This document shows positions 1 to 11,030 of a stretch of DNA of 64,000 bases, in pieces. The notes beneath the pieces are model-generated. The model ran no database searches and had not been told where the DNA came from. It saw only the letters and a list, made by a program, of their open reading frames with translations. The position numbers and the translations under genes were made by a program. This DNA comes from Acanthamoeba sp. SK_2022b (taxonomy: Eukaryota; Discosea; Longamoebia; Acanthamoebidae): NCBI GenBank assembly GCA_027943245.1, contig JANDJZ010000075.1:1-64000 (forward strand). Direction: 5' to 3'. Each line of letters begins with the position of its first letter. Position 1 is the stretch's first letter.

Positions 1-1034
1 CCTCCGCGGCAGCCGCGGGGGCAACGGGAGACGGAGGTCGCACGTCCCCAACGGGCGAGGCAAGCAGGGCCGGAGCGGCAGACGGCACGGTCGAGACGTT
101 CTCCTTGGAGGGCCTCAGCTTCTTTGCCGGCGATGAGGGCGAAGTCTTGACCTCGCCCAGGGTGGGCCAGCTCTGAGTCTCCAATACAAAGTCCTGCACA
201 CAGACAGAGTCTCAATAACATGCGCCCCATTTGTGGATGGATGCGAGAACAAAACACAACTGCACGACAAACTGACCAAACATAATCTCGCGAGATCCTT
301 TAGATTAATGGAGGCTGTTTCAGGTGGTCTTCTCCGCGATTTACGTCAAAAATTTTGAAATTATATGAAAATCACGCATCTCCGTACAAGGACGAGAAGC
401 GAATGCATCCATCAAGTAGCGGGAGAGGAGCATTTACCTTCTTCCGGCGGTTCTTTTTGGTCTCATCTCCATTGGCGTCTTCATCCCCCTCCACAGAGGC
501 GTCATTGTCGTGGTCAGCGTCAGATGATGAAGCTGCTTGAGAGGTTTGGGGAGAAGAAAGGGTAGATGAGGGAGATGAAGAAGAAACGGAAGGCGAAGAA
601 GGAGCCGTGGTAGACGGAAGAGGTGAAGATGAAGGAGCCAACTCCTTGCGTGCCGCTCCCCATGCGTTGGTGGCGGGCGCCTTTGCAGCAGCCGGTGACG
701 CCGGAGCATTAACAGACGGGGAGCCAGCAGGCGATGAGGTCTGAGGCGATGATCCCGCTTTAGGCTTGCTGCGCGAAGCGGCAGCATTAGCAGACGAAGA
801 AGAAGGCTGCTGGCCCTTGGGGGCGGGGCTGTCCGCGCCGGCCTCCTTAGGGGGCGTGACCACCTCACCAGCGGTTTCAGCCGGAATGGAGGCTTCCATC
901 TTCTTGGCGCCCGCCTTCACCACGTCCGAGAAGGCAGTCTTCTTCGAGTCGTGCTGCTGCTGCTTGGCCGGAGAGTCCGCAACGGCGGGAGATGAGGGCG
1001 ATGAGGAAGTCGCCTCGGCCGCCGTAGAACTCAT
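1..1034 (-). CDS. Ala/Ser/Pro-rich protein, possible La-related (LARP) N-terminus; partial
   Basis: Seen: ATG at 1034 opens a 199-codon exon ending in a Lys/Arg patch (KKNRRKK). A GTAAAT donor at 437 and a TGTGCAG acceptor at 194 remove an intron of 243 nt. The reading then continues from 193 (DFVLETQSWPTLGE) and stays open to the window edge, so the protein is truncated here. The visible part is low-complexity, rich in Ala, Ser, Pro and acidic residues, with no folded domain. Inference: a Trp-Pro-(S/T)-Leu-Gly-Glu motif after a disordered, basic stretch is reminiscent of the N-terminal region of LARP1-type RNA-binding proteins. The La module would lie beyond the edge, so the family cannot be confirmed. 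The gene is divergent from eIF3d, with 315 bp between the two start codons. Confidence 0.55.
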
Positions 1035-1349
1035 CCCCTACTTCCTTCTCTACGTTTACTCTCCTCTCTTCTTTGACGTTGCGTGTTCCGTCCACGCAGG
1101 AAAGCAAGAGGCCAATCTCTATCTTCGCGCTTGAGTGTTGGGCGGAGGTTTTCCGGAGCGGGCCAAGAAGAAGAGAAGAACGGAAACCGATAAGGAAAGC
1201 ACACAAATTGATAATAATCTTGTTTTTTTAACCGCGATTTCTGCAGCAGGCGTGCGCGATTTGCTTTCCGCGTTTCTTCTCCTCCGCACCGAGGGATTTC
1301 TTGAGCGACATCTTCGCGATTTTCTGGTCTTTGATCACATAGAATCAAC
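1035..1349. promoter_or_regulatory. divergent intergenic region between the LARP-like gene and eIF3d
   Basis: This 315-bp gap lies between two divergent start codons (1034 minus, 1350 plus) and must hold both promoters. I see no clear TATA box. There is a T-run near 1222-1230 and CT-rich stretches on the eIF3d side. Short reading frames here lack the codon bias of neighbouring exons and were not called. Confidence 0.5.
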
Positions 1350-3211
1350 ATGGAGGGAGAGACAGCCTCGATCGCATCCGCCCTACACTTCACTCCACCG
1401 CTGGTGTTCGATAACCCTCAGGGCTGGGGCCCCACTGACGAGAGCATCCCCGCGAAGCTGAAGGAGATCCCATTCGCGCCCTTCAGCAAGAGCGACAAAT
1501 TGGGCAAGGCGGCCGACAATCTGGGCTACCAGGGTCGTGGCTACCGCGGTCAGACGCAGAGCTACGGTTCGGCCGATACTGCGTTCAACTACTACCACCA
1601 GGAGACCGATGAGGGAGGCGATTTCCAGCTCGTGTCGACCGCAGTGAAACAGAAGTCCAAGGCCAAGCCGCGCTGGCAGCAGGGCTGGCAGAAGAAGCCG
1701 CAGGCCCGCCGTCGCGGAGAGACCGTCGTTCAGAACAAGCCCAATTTCGGTAAGCATCATGAACAGCGCCGCAAGCATCAGGGAGCGCGCTGGCAGAAGT
1801 GGGGCGGCGGCCCCGGCGGTGCGAGGGGTGGTGGCCGATTCGGTGCATTCGGCGGCAGGCGCTTCGGAGAGAAGCTCAGCCGAGAGGCCTCCATCGAAGT
1901 GAAGCCCGATTGGGTGGTGGTCGATCAATTCGATCTCAATCAGCTGCTCAAGGTGCGCAGCAAGGAGCAGGTGGGCCAGCCCGAGGATCTCCTGCAGGCC
2001 GGCTCTGTGGAGTTCTACGACAAGGTTTACGATCGCATCACGACCAAGAACAAGAAGCCCCTGCAGCGCATCGATCGCAACTTCTTCCGAGTCACGACCA
2101 GCGACGACCCCGTCATTTCTCGCCTCCACTCCGAAGACGTGGCCTCCGACGCCAACGTGTTCGCCACCGACGCCATCCTCTCCGTGCTCATGACCGCTCC
2201 CCGCTCAAACTACTCGTGGGACGTCGTGGTGCGCCGTGTCAACCCTCCCAACCGCGAGGAGGACGGCGTGCTGGTCGACAACAACCCCAAGATCTACTTT
2301 GACAAGCGCGACAACTCCCTCTTCGACTACCTCACCGTCAACGAAAACGCCAGCGAGCCCCCGCGCGACGATGACCCCACCGTCATCAACACGCCGCTCA
2401 AGCTCAGCGATGAGGCCACCTTCATCAACCAGAACTTCTCCCAGCAGGTCCTCGCCCGCGACGGCACCCGGCACCGTCTTGGCCAGCCCAACCCCTTCCA
2501 GGGCACCCTCGCCGACGAGGAGATGGCCTCCGTCGGCTACCGCTACCGGAAGTTCGACCTCGGCGATGGCAACGTGCTCCTCGCCCGGTGCCAGGTCGAT
2601 GCCGCCCTCAAGAAGGACAACGGCGTCGACTTTGTCAACGTCAAGGCCCTCAACGAGTACGACTCCAAGGCCACCGGCATCGACTGGAGGCAGAAGCTCG
2701 ACTCCCAGCGCGGCGCCGTCATGGCCACCGAATTCAAGAACAACGCCAGCAAGCTCGCCAGGTGGACCGCCCAGTCCGTCCTCGCCGGCGTCCAGCACCT
2801 CAAGCTCGGGTACGGCTTCCTCCCTCCTCTCTCTCTCCCCCCCCCCATCTGGAACCGCTTCTCTGGGTCTCCTTGCTCACCCCCCCTCCCCGCAGTTTTG
2901 TCACCCGCTCCTCGACCAAGGACGCGTCGAACCACCAGATCGTGGGCATGGTCACCTACAACCCGGTCGACTTTGCCGGCCAGATCGGTCTGAGCGCAGC
3001 CAACATGTGGGGCATCCTGAAGCACATCATCGACAAGTGCCAGGAGCTCGACGAGGGCACCTACGTGCTCGTCAAGGATCCCAGCAAGCCCCTCTGCCGC
3101 GTCTACAGAGTGCCCGAGGGCTCGCTCGCCGATGCCGGCGACGAGGAGGGCGGCCAGGTCTACAGTCACGGTGACGACGGCAGCGACGACGAGGATGATG
3201 AGGAGGACTAA
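1350..3211 (+). CDS. EIF3D: eukaryotic translation initiation factor 3 subunit D (eIF3d)
   Basis: Role: subunit of the eIF3 complex on the 40S ribosome. In animals eIF3d also binds the mRNA cap in a specialised initiation mode. Seen: two exons, 1350-2809 and 2896-3211, joined by an 86-nt GT-AG intron that restores Gly-Phe-Val and yields about 591 residues, close to the family length. The N-terminus (F-x-P-P-L-V-F-D-N-P-x-G-W-G-P), the Arg/Gly-rich RNA-binding stretch at about residues 100-175 and the core (VDQFDLNQLLK; FFRVTTSDDPV) are typical of the family. The tail is very acidic (DDGSDDEDDEED). The intron begins with a pyrimidine-rich stretch that includes a run of Cs. Identification is secure. 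Confidence 0.96.
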
Positions 3212-3381
3212 TCAATCCCCTTCCCCTCCACTTCCTTGTCTTCCACCTCACTAAAGCCCGTCGGCGCGTTGTTGGCCTGTTATTCTCATTTTTCTTCATT
3301 TTCCCACTTGCCTTTTTTTTATTTATAAAAAGAATGATTCGAAGAATCCGGTCTTATCCTTTTGTTATTGTACATCCACAC

Positions 3382-4904
3382 ATGCACACGTTGCGGCGCA
3401 GCGCAGCAGCCGGTGCTGCTCACACTCCCCTTCGGCCACGCTCTCCTCTGTTGTTGCGTGCTCCCGCACTGTTGTGGCCACGCATCCTACAAAACGGACA
3501 CTTTGCATCCGGAAGGGCGGCCGCCCCTGCTCTTCCTCGCCCACAACGCTCAGTGGCCGAGGCATGGGCCTCGGCTGTCGATTTCGATTGGCGTCATGGG
3601 AAACGGGATTTGTCACACTCTGAGAAGGAGGAGGAGGATGACGACAACGGCGCCTTTGCAGAGCCTCCAGGCGCGATAAAATACGGCATCCGCCAAAAAG
3701 ATGAAGAAGCAGACGACAGCGGGCGGCAGGCTCTCGACGCCATGCAGCCCGGCCGCTTCTGGGGTGCAGCCCGCCCGCCTCGTGTACGCTCCTATCTTAT
3801 TTCAAGATATTTCTGGATCAATAGAAACATTTATATCTATTTATTTAATGGAAATAAACCACTATGCTGCAGGTGTGCGTAGTGCATCCCTACATGCGCA
3901 ACACGGTCTACGCTGACAAGCGAAAGAGGCGGCTGAGCCTTCTAGACACACACGAAGAGGAGGAGCAGCTCTGCCGTGGCCAAGGTGCCCCCTCCCTCTC
4001 GTGCATGGTCTCCTCCGGTCCGCTCACCGTTTGCCCCTCTTTCCCTCTGCAGATCACCCAGATCTTCGCCTCAAGGAAGCCGGTGCGTGCGGGCCCCCTC
4101 TACGCCGGTGGCAGTGGTCGTCTCATCGTCACATGGCCACACGGCTCCTGTCCTCTCTGTGCAGTTGCGTTGGTCGAGGCGTTGGAATGGCCGGTGGAGG
4201 ACTCGATGTACCTCACGGTCAACACGGTCAACCCGTCTCACTTCCTCGGCAAGGGCAAGGTGCGTTGGAGTCACATGCGACTCCCAAGCAACGCGATCTC
4301 TCGAGCCTCAGCCCCCCTCCTCGAGGAGATGGCACGCGTCGTGGTCGCTGATATCGCTTCGTGTCTGCGTGGACAGATCTCCCAACTCAGGCAAGTCTGC
4401 CAGGCGAAGAGGGCCGACGTGGTGGCGATGGACACCAACTCCCTCACGCCCGCCCAGGGCCAAAAGCTCGCCAAGATGCTGGGCACACGGGTAAACTCCA
4501 TTCCCACGCGCGTGTGGCCGCCGCTCCGACTGTGTACTGACGCGTGCTCGGTGTGAGCGTGTGTGCGCAGGTAATGGACAGATATCGCCTCATTCTGGAG
4601 ATCTTTGCACAGCGGGCGCAGTCCGAGGAGAGCCGGCTGCAGGTGCAGACACACCGCTTATCGGGTAGTTCGGGGGGGGGGGCACTCAACCCGTCCAAAC
4701 CGTGCAGGTCGAGCTGGCGGGTCTGGCCTACAAGAGCGTCCACCTCAAATCGGCGATGGAGTCCAAGCATTTGGCCCAGCAGAGGGGAGGCGGCGCCTTC
4801 CTCTCGGGCGCAGGAGAGACCAACCTCGAAATAGAGCGGTGCGTTGTCCATGCACACCCTATGTGTTTTACAACACGAGTGGGTGGTCATTTTGATTTGA
4901 CTTG

Positions 4905-4960
<56 letters not shown>

Positions 4961-6508
4961 CCTCTACAGACGCCACTTGGTCGTCCGCGAAAAGAAGATC
5001 AAAGCCCGACTTGAGGTGTTGCAAAAGACGAGAAAGCTTCACCGCGAATCGAGGAAGAAGCAGGACATCCCCACGATCGCCATTCTCGGCTACACCAATG
5101 CCGGTACCTGCGTGAAACATACATGCTGCGTCTGCACACGTTTGTTTGTTTGTTTGTTTGTTTGTTGTATCTGTTGAGTTTGATCATTGCTCTCACCCGC
5201 CGTTCATCATCACAGGGAAGTCGGCGTTGCTGAACCGATTGTGCCGAACCTCGCTCGTGAGCCAGGATCAGCTCTTCGCCTCCCTGCACACCTTTATGCG
5301 CAAGTACGCTGGTGCCTCTGTGGCCGCACGTCGTTTGTTGCACCGCTCGCTTGCTTATAAGTGCGCTTCTTCTCGCTCAGGATCGAGCTCCCATCTGGGT
5401 GCTCCGCCCTCGCTGCCGACACCGTTGGTATGTATTTTATGATGTTTTATTGTTATTATTTAGCATTTATTTTATTGTATTTTGGGGAGAGCTTAGGATT
5501 GGAGTGGTCGCAGGATTCATATCGAACCTTCCGCATGGCCTGGTAGCGCCGTTCCGTTCTACGCTGGAGGAGATAGCGTCGGCCGACATCCTTCTCCACG
5601 TCCGTGACATCACCAACGTACGGGCTCGACACTCGCGGTGTTTCCTTATCTCAGTCTCTCGACCTTCTTCCGTCTCTTTTGACCCACGGCATCTCAACGC
5701 ACACGCGTCCATCCTGTGCAGGCCGAGACGGAGCTGCAGAATGCCAACGTGCACAAGGTTATGAAGGAGATCGGCCTCGATGTGGAACCCGAGACCCGGC
5801 ACCTCGAGGTGTGGAACAAGATTGACCTCATGGGTACACTCCTCCTCACCGAGCTCCTCGTCCGCTCCCCTCTATGCGAAGCCTTTACCGGTCTCTCACC
5901 GTAACCGGTCGACCACTCCCAGAGCCGGCGGCTCTGAACAACCTCATGGCCGCACAGCGAATGATGGGCAGGCGCGTCTTCCCCATCTCGGCTTATACCG
6001 GTACTAGGCCCGCCAACTATTGCGCGTGTAGTGCGTGGATCGCTTACGCGTTTGTTCGTGTAGGCGCGGGATGCGGTGAGCTCCTGCGGGCAGTGGACGA
6101 ACGGCTTCAGACGCTCTACCCCGATCGCAAGCGAGGTAAGGACGGCGTGCTCCTCTCCTCGCAGCTCGGCCGCCCATTTGCTCACCGGTCACGTTCGGTG
6201 TATGCTGTGTGCTGTCCATAGTGTATGAGCTGCTGCTGGGCGAGGGTGAGCAGGAGCGGCTCGAGTTCCTGACCAGCCTTGGTGGTCGTGTGCGCACGGT
6301 GCAGCCCGATTACGAGGTGGCCGGCCGGACGCGCCTGAGCGTGGAGATGCGGCCCGACATCTACCAGAGGTGCAAACGCCTGGCTATGTGCTCTCGCCTC
6401 TGTGTGATGTACTTACTTGCCCATGGTCCTTCCGTTCGTGCCGCCAGATACCGTGTTCGCTACGGTGCGTTGCCGCAACACAGCGCCATTGTGGGCGCCG
6501 AGCAGTAG
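3382..6508 (+). CDS. HflX-family GTPase (GTPBP6-like), probably mitochondrial
   Basis: Role: HflX proteins are ribosome-associated GTPases that split or rescue stalled ribosomes. The animal form, GTPBP6, acts on mitoribosomes. Seen: at least eight exons. The N-terminus is Arg/Ala-rich and without acidic residues (MHTLRRSAAAGAA...), fitting a mitochondrial presequence. An in-frame ATG at 3334 is an alternative start. The HflX N-terminal region includes HFLGKGKV, and the coiled-coil region contains GAGETNLE. The G domain has the P-loop GYTNAG/KSALLN, split by an intron after the Gly, and NKID as G4. A final C-terminal domain ends at the stop at 6508, reached through a small last exon (RYRVRYGALP). 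Introns near 4906 and 5141 contain TG and TTTG repeats. Two AATAAA motifs follow within about 45 nt of the stop. Confidence 0.88.
4906..4959. repeat. (TG)n microsatellite in an HflX intron
   Basis: About 27 uninterrupted TG units, followed after a few bases by the acceptor CTCTACAG near 4970. It lies between the GAGETNLE exon and the exon carrying the end of the coiled coil. Confidence 0.95.
5141..5166. repeat. (TTTG)n tetranucleotide repeat in an HflX intron
   Basis: Six to seven TTTG units in the intron that splits the HflX P-loop between Gly and Lys. Confidence 0.9.
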
Positions 6509-6815
6509 CCGTGGACTACGTACACGAACACATTTAAATAAACTTGTCAATAAATAGCCTGTACCCGAAGTGGCCACGAGCACCGACAACCAAGTGCGCT
6601 GAGACGAGGTAGGAAAAGCCAGTTGAGCGATGGTTTCAAACCTGGCGGCGAGATGCATGGGTGTTGCGATGCGCCTGCTCGCGCCACTTCATTTATTGGT
6701 CACAACGCGACCATGGTGAGTGGGATACGAACGCCTCCGCCCTTCTGATAACACTTATACCTCCAATAAATACCCGTTCTTCTCGTCTACTCCTAACTAG
6801 CTGGCGAGCAAGAGC
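6509..6815. terminator. convergent 3' region with poly(A) signals on both strands
   Basis: The HflX stop (6508, plus) and the Golgin-A7-like stop (6816, minus) converge here. Plus-strand AATAAA occurs at 6537-6542 and 6549-6554, fitting the HflX 3' end. Minus-strand AATAAA (TTTATT on plus) is at 6692-6697, about 120 nt past the minus-gene stop. No gene is seen between them. Confidence 0.55.
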
Positions 6816-7511
6816 TCAGTCGAGACCGTCAAGATCGGCCGCAGCATCGACGTCGGCCTCATCTGGTTGCGTTCCATACGTGGGAGCGGGAGCAGTGCTT
6901 GTGGATGGGCTCGCCGACGAATAGGACGGCGCGCCTCCATTACTGGCCTGGTCTTCCTTCGCTCGCCGAAGCAGGGGCTCGCCTTCTTTCTCCTCATCGG
7001 TTGTAGAATCTGCCCGAGGTCGTTTGTTGTCATCATTACCTGCAGCGCCTGGCTTGTCGATTCTGATCTCGACGTAGAAGGTCTTGATGGTTGGTGCTAC
7101 GGCGAATCGCACGCCCGCGTCGGAGTACTTTGGATTCAGCTCTTGCTCGAAGTAGACTTTCATTTGTCTCCGTCCCTCGATCTTCCTCTTGTCGAGCGTT
7201 CGACCAGCGCAAGACGAGTAGCAGCACATGGCGCAGAGGGAGAGGCCCAATGTGCAACAGCAACAGCAACAGAGGCACATAGAGCAGCCTTCGATTTCCT
7301 GCTCGCGCTTGAAGAACGGCACCCAGAGCTCGTCCAATTTATCGATGATTTGAGCCCACTCCTCGGGAGGAATGAGACCCTCAAGCTCTGAAGGGAACGC
7401 CGGATCGAATGCGCCCACCTTTGGCATCTCATCGCGCGACATCACCATCTCCTCTGGCACCTGCTGTTCCATTCGCTCCCGTCGGGGACGCCTCACGATG
7501 ATCGTCGCCAT
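6816..7511 (-). CDS. Golgin subfamily A member 7 / ERF4-like protein with an expanded Cys cluster
   Basis: Role: the GOLGA7/ERF4 family provides the accessory subunit of DHHC palmitoyltransferases (Erf2-Erf4 in yeast, DHHC9-GOLGA7 in animals), which palmitoylate Ras at the Golgi or ER. Seen: a single exon of about 231 codons from the first ATG (MATIIVRR). An in-frame TTG further upstream is not a likely start. The family core runs from about residue 35 to 140: F-P-x-E-L-E-x-x-I, then an E-G-C motif, a hydrophobic Cys-rich segment, and a beta-rich end with IRID. The Cys segment (about residues 76-101) has 12 Cys in 26 residues, including six in a row. The tail is Ser/Pro/Ala-rich and disordered. 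It is divergent from BUD31 (245 bp). The family call rests on pattern recognition and is moderately confident. Confidence 0.7.
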   Translation of the reverse strand: MATIIVRRPRRERMEQQVPEEMVMSRDEMPKVGAFDPAFPSELEGLIPPEEWAQIIDKLDELWVPFFKREQEIEGCSMCLCCCCCCTLGLSLCAMCCYSSCAGRTLDKRKIEGRRQMKVYFEQELNPKYSDAGVRFAVAPTIKTFYVEIRIDKPGAAGNDDNKRPRADSTTDEEKEGEPLLRRAKEDQASNGGAPSYSSASPSTSTAPAPTYGTQPDEADVDAAADLDGLD

Positions 7512-7755
7512 CTTTACAACAAAGATCCCAGGGTTGCGCTCTGGACAGAGTTCGATCGGACGAGCTGATTTGTCGCACAAGCCCAGAGGGATGTAACACA
7601 GCGGTTGACTTAATAACTGCGGACATACGGAGAAACGTCTTGGCGGGAAAGCGCAGGTTGTTTGAAATGGTCATATTTCTCTGACCATTTCCTCGCTGAC
7701 GGAAAAGGGGAGAATAGTTCCCGCTTGGCCATCAATTGATAGAAAAGAACAAAGG

Positions 7756-8196
7756 ATGCCAAAGGTGCGAACGTCAAAGAAGCAGCCGCCGGAGGGCTGG
7801 GAGCTCATAGAGCCGACGCTCACTGAGTTGGCCCAAAAGATGAAGGACGCCGAGAATGATCCGCACGAGGGCAAGCGCAAGGCTGAGTCGGTTTGGCCGA
7901 TCTTCCGCCTGCACCACCAGCGTAGTCGTTACATCTTCGAGATGTACTATAGAAAAAAGAAGATCTCGCGTGAGCTCTACGAATGGTGCCTCAAGGAGAA
8001 GTACGCCGACGCCGCTCTTATCGCCAAATGGAAGAAGGCGGGCTACGAGCGATTGTGCTGCCTGCGATGCATCCAAACGCGTGATCACAACTTCGGCAGC
8101 ACGTGCATCTGTCGCGTTCCTTCTGACAAGCTCGAGGAGGGCAAGATCGTCGAGTGCCTCCACTGCGGCTGCCGTGGCTGCGCGAGCGGTAGCTAG
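7756..8196 (+). CDS. BUD31: BUD31 / G10 splicing factor
   Basis: Role: small zinc-binding protein of the spliceosome, present in activated B and C complexes. Seen: an intronless 146-residue ORF matching the family's usual length of about 144. It starts [21 protein letters not shown], contains the conserved helical core ([36 protein letters not shown]), and ends in the multi-Cys zinc region ([33 protein letters not shown]). The ATG is the only reasonable start. Its 3' end converges on the Ras-PH-SH3 gene with 281 bp between the stops. Confidence 0.97.
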   Translation: MPKVRTSKKQPPEGWELIEPTLTELAQKMKDAENDPHEGKRKAESVWPIFRLHHQRSRYIFEMYYRKKKISRELYEWCLKEKYADAALIAKWKKAGYERLCCLRCIQTRDHNFGSTCICRVPSDKLEEGKIVECLHCGCRGCASGS

Positions 8197-8477
8197 CTCT
8201 TCTCCTCTCCTTTCTCATCGCTTCAAATTTTGCTTCTTGATTCTACTCCTCCCATACACACACGCACATCGCCAAGCGGGACCGCTCTTGTAATGAACTC
8301 ACTTTGGTTCGCGCTTCTTTCCTACATCAAGTAAAAGCACTCTTGCAAAGGAAGGCTTCTTTCCTACATGGCCCGCTCTCGTTTGCCACTAACTGCTGCA
8401 CTGCGCTCTTCACCTCACAGCCTGCTCTCTCTCTGCCTATCGGGGTCTCGGTTCCTCTTCCTCATTCCTTCCTCGCT

Positions 8478-10991
8478 CTACTCACTTGCCTTCTTGCTGC
8501 TCTCCTTGTCCTTGCTCTCCTTGTCCTTGTCCTTGCTCTCCTTGTCCTTCTCCTTCTCCTTCTCCTTCTCGTTCGTCTTGACCTCTTTCCTCTTATCTCG
8601 TGTGCTCCCGCCGTCCTCCACGGCTGCGTTGCTGGTGCTGCCCAGCAGCTTGTCGAACAGACGGCCTCCCTTCTTCCGCTCGCCCCCCTTCGCTCCTGCC
8701 GCGTCGTCCTTGGACGGCAGCAGCAGGCCCAGGATTCCGCTGCCCTTCCGGCTCGGCTTCGGCGAGCCTGGGCCCTCCAGGGTGAGGGCCGTGGCCCCGC
8801 TGCCACCCCTGCTTCTGCTTTTGGTTCTCCCTCCCGCCGGAGAGGAGCTGGCGTTTCCCTCTCCCGGGTTGGAGAGGCAGTCGTTCTCGCCTGTGAGGTC
8901 CGCTGCCCCCCGCGTAGTCGCCGTCTTGTCTGCCGGGTCAGTGGCGGAGGCCCGCAGGGTCGTGAACTCGCCCGATGCAGGAGAGTTGATGTCCTGAACG
9001 TAGCTCCGGGGGAACCAGCCCCTTCGTCGACCCAGCACGCCCTTGTACCGATCGCCGTCCACCTTCAGTACCTTGATGACGTTCCCCTTACTGAAGCTAA
9101 GCTCACTTTCCACGCTACTCTTATAAGACCGCACCGCCCTTACGTTGTGTGTATACATGCACATGATGAGCCTCATCATGTGCACATGATGAGCCTCTTC
9201 TACGTGAGGGGCGAGTCTAAGTTGACTTACCGCACTTGTAGGAGCTCATGTTCCTGGATCGATTCTTGGGTAAAGTTGATCTCCTCCGCCACCAGCACGC
9301 CATCGAGCGTTAGCACGATCTCGTCCCCGCTCCCTGCATCACGAACAGGTTAGCGCTGCAAACACCCACCACCGGTAGGCGTTCCATACCGATCTCTCGA
9401 TCAGACTGTGCCTTGGAAGCGTGGATCCGGATCTCATTGATCCACATGTCCCTTACCTCCTCTTTACGCGTGATCACACCCAGAGAAAGTGTCGTTCAGC
9501 TACCGCACACCCCACGCCGGCAAGGCATCAGAGCGAAGGAAGCATACCCGTCTCGACGTAGAAGAAGTGCGTCTGCATTGCCTTGATTAGCAGAGAGTTG
9601 GGCCTCATCGTCTCCTTCTCCGCTTCCCTGCATTCAGGTGTTAGCACATGCCAAGCGCATGCGCTGGTTCCAGTAACGTTGTGGTATCTTTTTCGTGCGT
9701 ACCGGACGCCTACAACGGTGGAGAGCGGGAAGGAGCCTCGCGGCTTGTGTTTGTTCTTACTCGGGAACCAGGAGAAGTTCTCCCTGTCGAGCAGCACGTA
9801 GTATTTGGTCCAGCCGGTCTTCGCCGTTCTCGCTGCGAGGAGAAGTGAGCCATTAGACCTGAGAGTTGTAGATGGAGGCCTGGTGCGCGAACCTTTGCCG
9901 CGCTTGGTGGTAGCTGTGACGGAGCCCTTCATCTTGAACATGATGCCACGCAGGGCTTTGGTGTGGTAGTATGTGATCTCCTGCAGCACCTTCTCCAGCA
10001 ACTTATGTACATTCTTTCCCGACCTTGCGCTCGTCTCTGTGGGGTGGGTGAGTGAAGAGATCGGGCACCTTCACCTACCTCAGAGGTGGAGAGCAGATAC
10101 CGATGAGCGGACATCCGTTCTCCTCTGCAAACTTTGAGGCTTCAGCCTTGGAGACTTGCCGCTGTTCCTCCGGCACGTCGCCCTTGTTGCCCACGATGAC
10201 GATGGGCATGTCCTTGGTGTCTTTCATTCGTTCCCGGCACAGGTCGTTCATGAAGACCTCCACCTCTTCAAAAGACAGTCTGTTGCCATTGTCATCTTTG
10301 TTAGTCTCCAGCACGGGTCATGTTTGGATGTTTAGTGGGAAAGGGTGACGCACCGCTGTGTTACATCATAGACTAACAGGAAGCCCTTAGCGCTCTTGAC
10401 CGCGTCCATCCTCTGCAAGCTGAACTGTTCCTGCCCCGCTGCGGAGGATGCGCGTGAGTCATGCACACCAAAGTGGGAGGTGAGGTGTGGGTAGCGTCTA
10501 CCAGTGTCGATGAGCGTCAGGGCGTCTACGCGAAGCCAATGCGTAAAGCGCACAGGTTAGCGCAGTTCGTGTTGGGCAAGAAAGAGGCGACAAGTACATG
10601 AACGGTTCTCGTATTGGTACGAGAGTTCGTATTCGTCGAATAGGGTGGGGTCGTTCTCATCCACCTCGTCGAACCGATCGTGCAGCATACGGACGATCAG
10701 TGACGACTTGCCGGTGGCCCCGCCTCCCAGCAGAGCTATGGTCAGCCTTTCCACTCCATCTGGACTCTCGCTTCGAAAAGTCCCCCCCTGCTCCTCTCGA
10801 AGTACGTGACGCTCAAGTTGCGTAGTGCTTAATCTTCGCTCCTCTAGGGCGTTCTTGAGCGGTCGGTGTTGTAGCACGTAATCCGTTCCTTGACCCAGCG
10901 ACACGGGCATGGGGGCGGCCGCAAAATCGCAGTCCGTAGCCTCGGCTCGGGAAAGCTTGCGGGCTCCCTCTTGTTGAGCTGGGCTATCCAT
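8478..10991 (-). CDS. Ras-family GTPase fused to PH and SH3 domains
   Basis: Seen: at least eight exons on the minus strand. After about 85 residues of N-terminal extension comes a complete G domain: G1 GGGATGKSS, G3 DTAGQ (assembled across an intron), G4 NKGD and G5 ETSA (also assembled across an intron). A PH-like segment follows (KTGWTKYYVLLDR near 9790), then a short linker exon. Next is an SH3 domain (about 9130-8990: VRAVRSYKSSVESELSFSKG, ending GWFPRSYV, with the ALYDY-type start replaced by AVRSY). The C-terminus is a long basic, Ser-rich and Lys/Glu/Asp-repetitive tail up to the stop at 8478, with no CAAX box. Inference: the PH domain may replace a lipid anchor for membrane binding. 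The exact exon between PH and SH3 is the least certain part. Confidence 0.8.
9159..9183. repeat. perfect 12-bp inverted repeat with 1-nt centre, plus direct repeat
   Basis: GCACATGATGAG and its reverse complement flank a single C at 9171. A 17-nt unit starting TGCACATGATGAG occurs at 9158-9174 and again at 9181-9197. It lies between the linker and SH3 exons of the Ras-PH-SH3 gene, so it is probably intronic. Confidence 0.85.
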
Positions 10992-11030
10992 CTCTTGCCC
11001 TGCTCACCAAACCTTCCTGTGACACTCCTC

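Noticed and set aside
1383..2798. Minus-strand frames of 197-248 codons opposite eIF3d
   Set aside because: Shadows of the eIF3d exon, with Leu/Val/Gly-rich composition and no family match.
6628..6650. GGTTTCAAACC, resembling a tRNA T-arm
   Set aside because: No matching acceptor, D or anticodon stems can be built on either strand.
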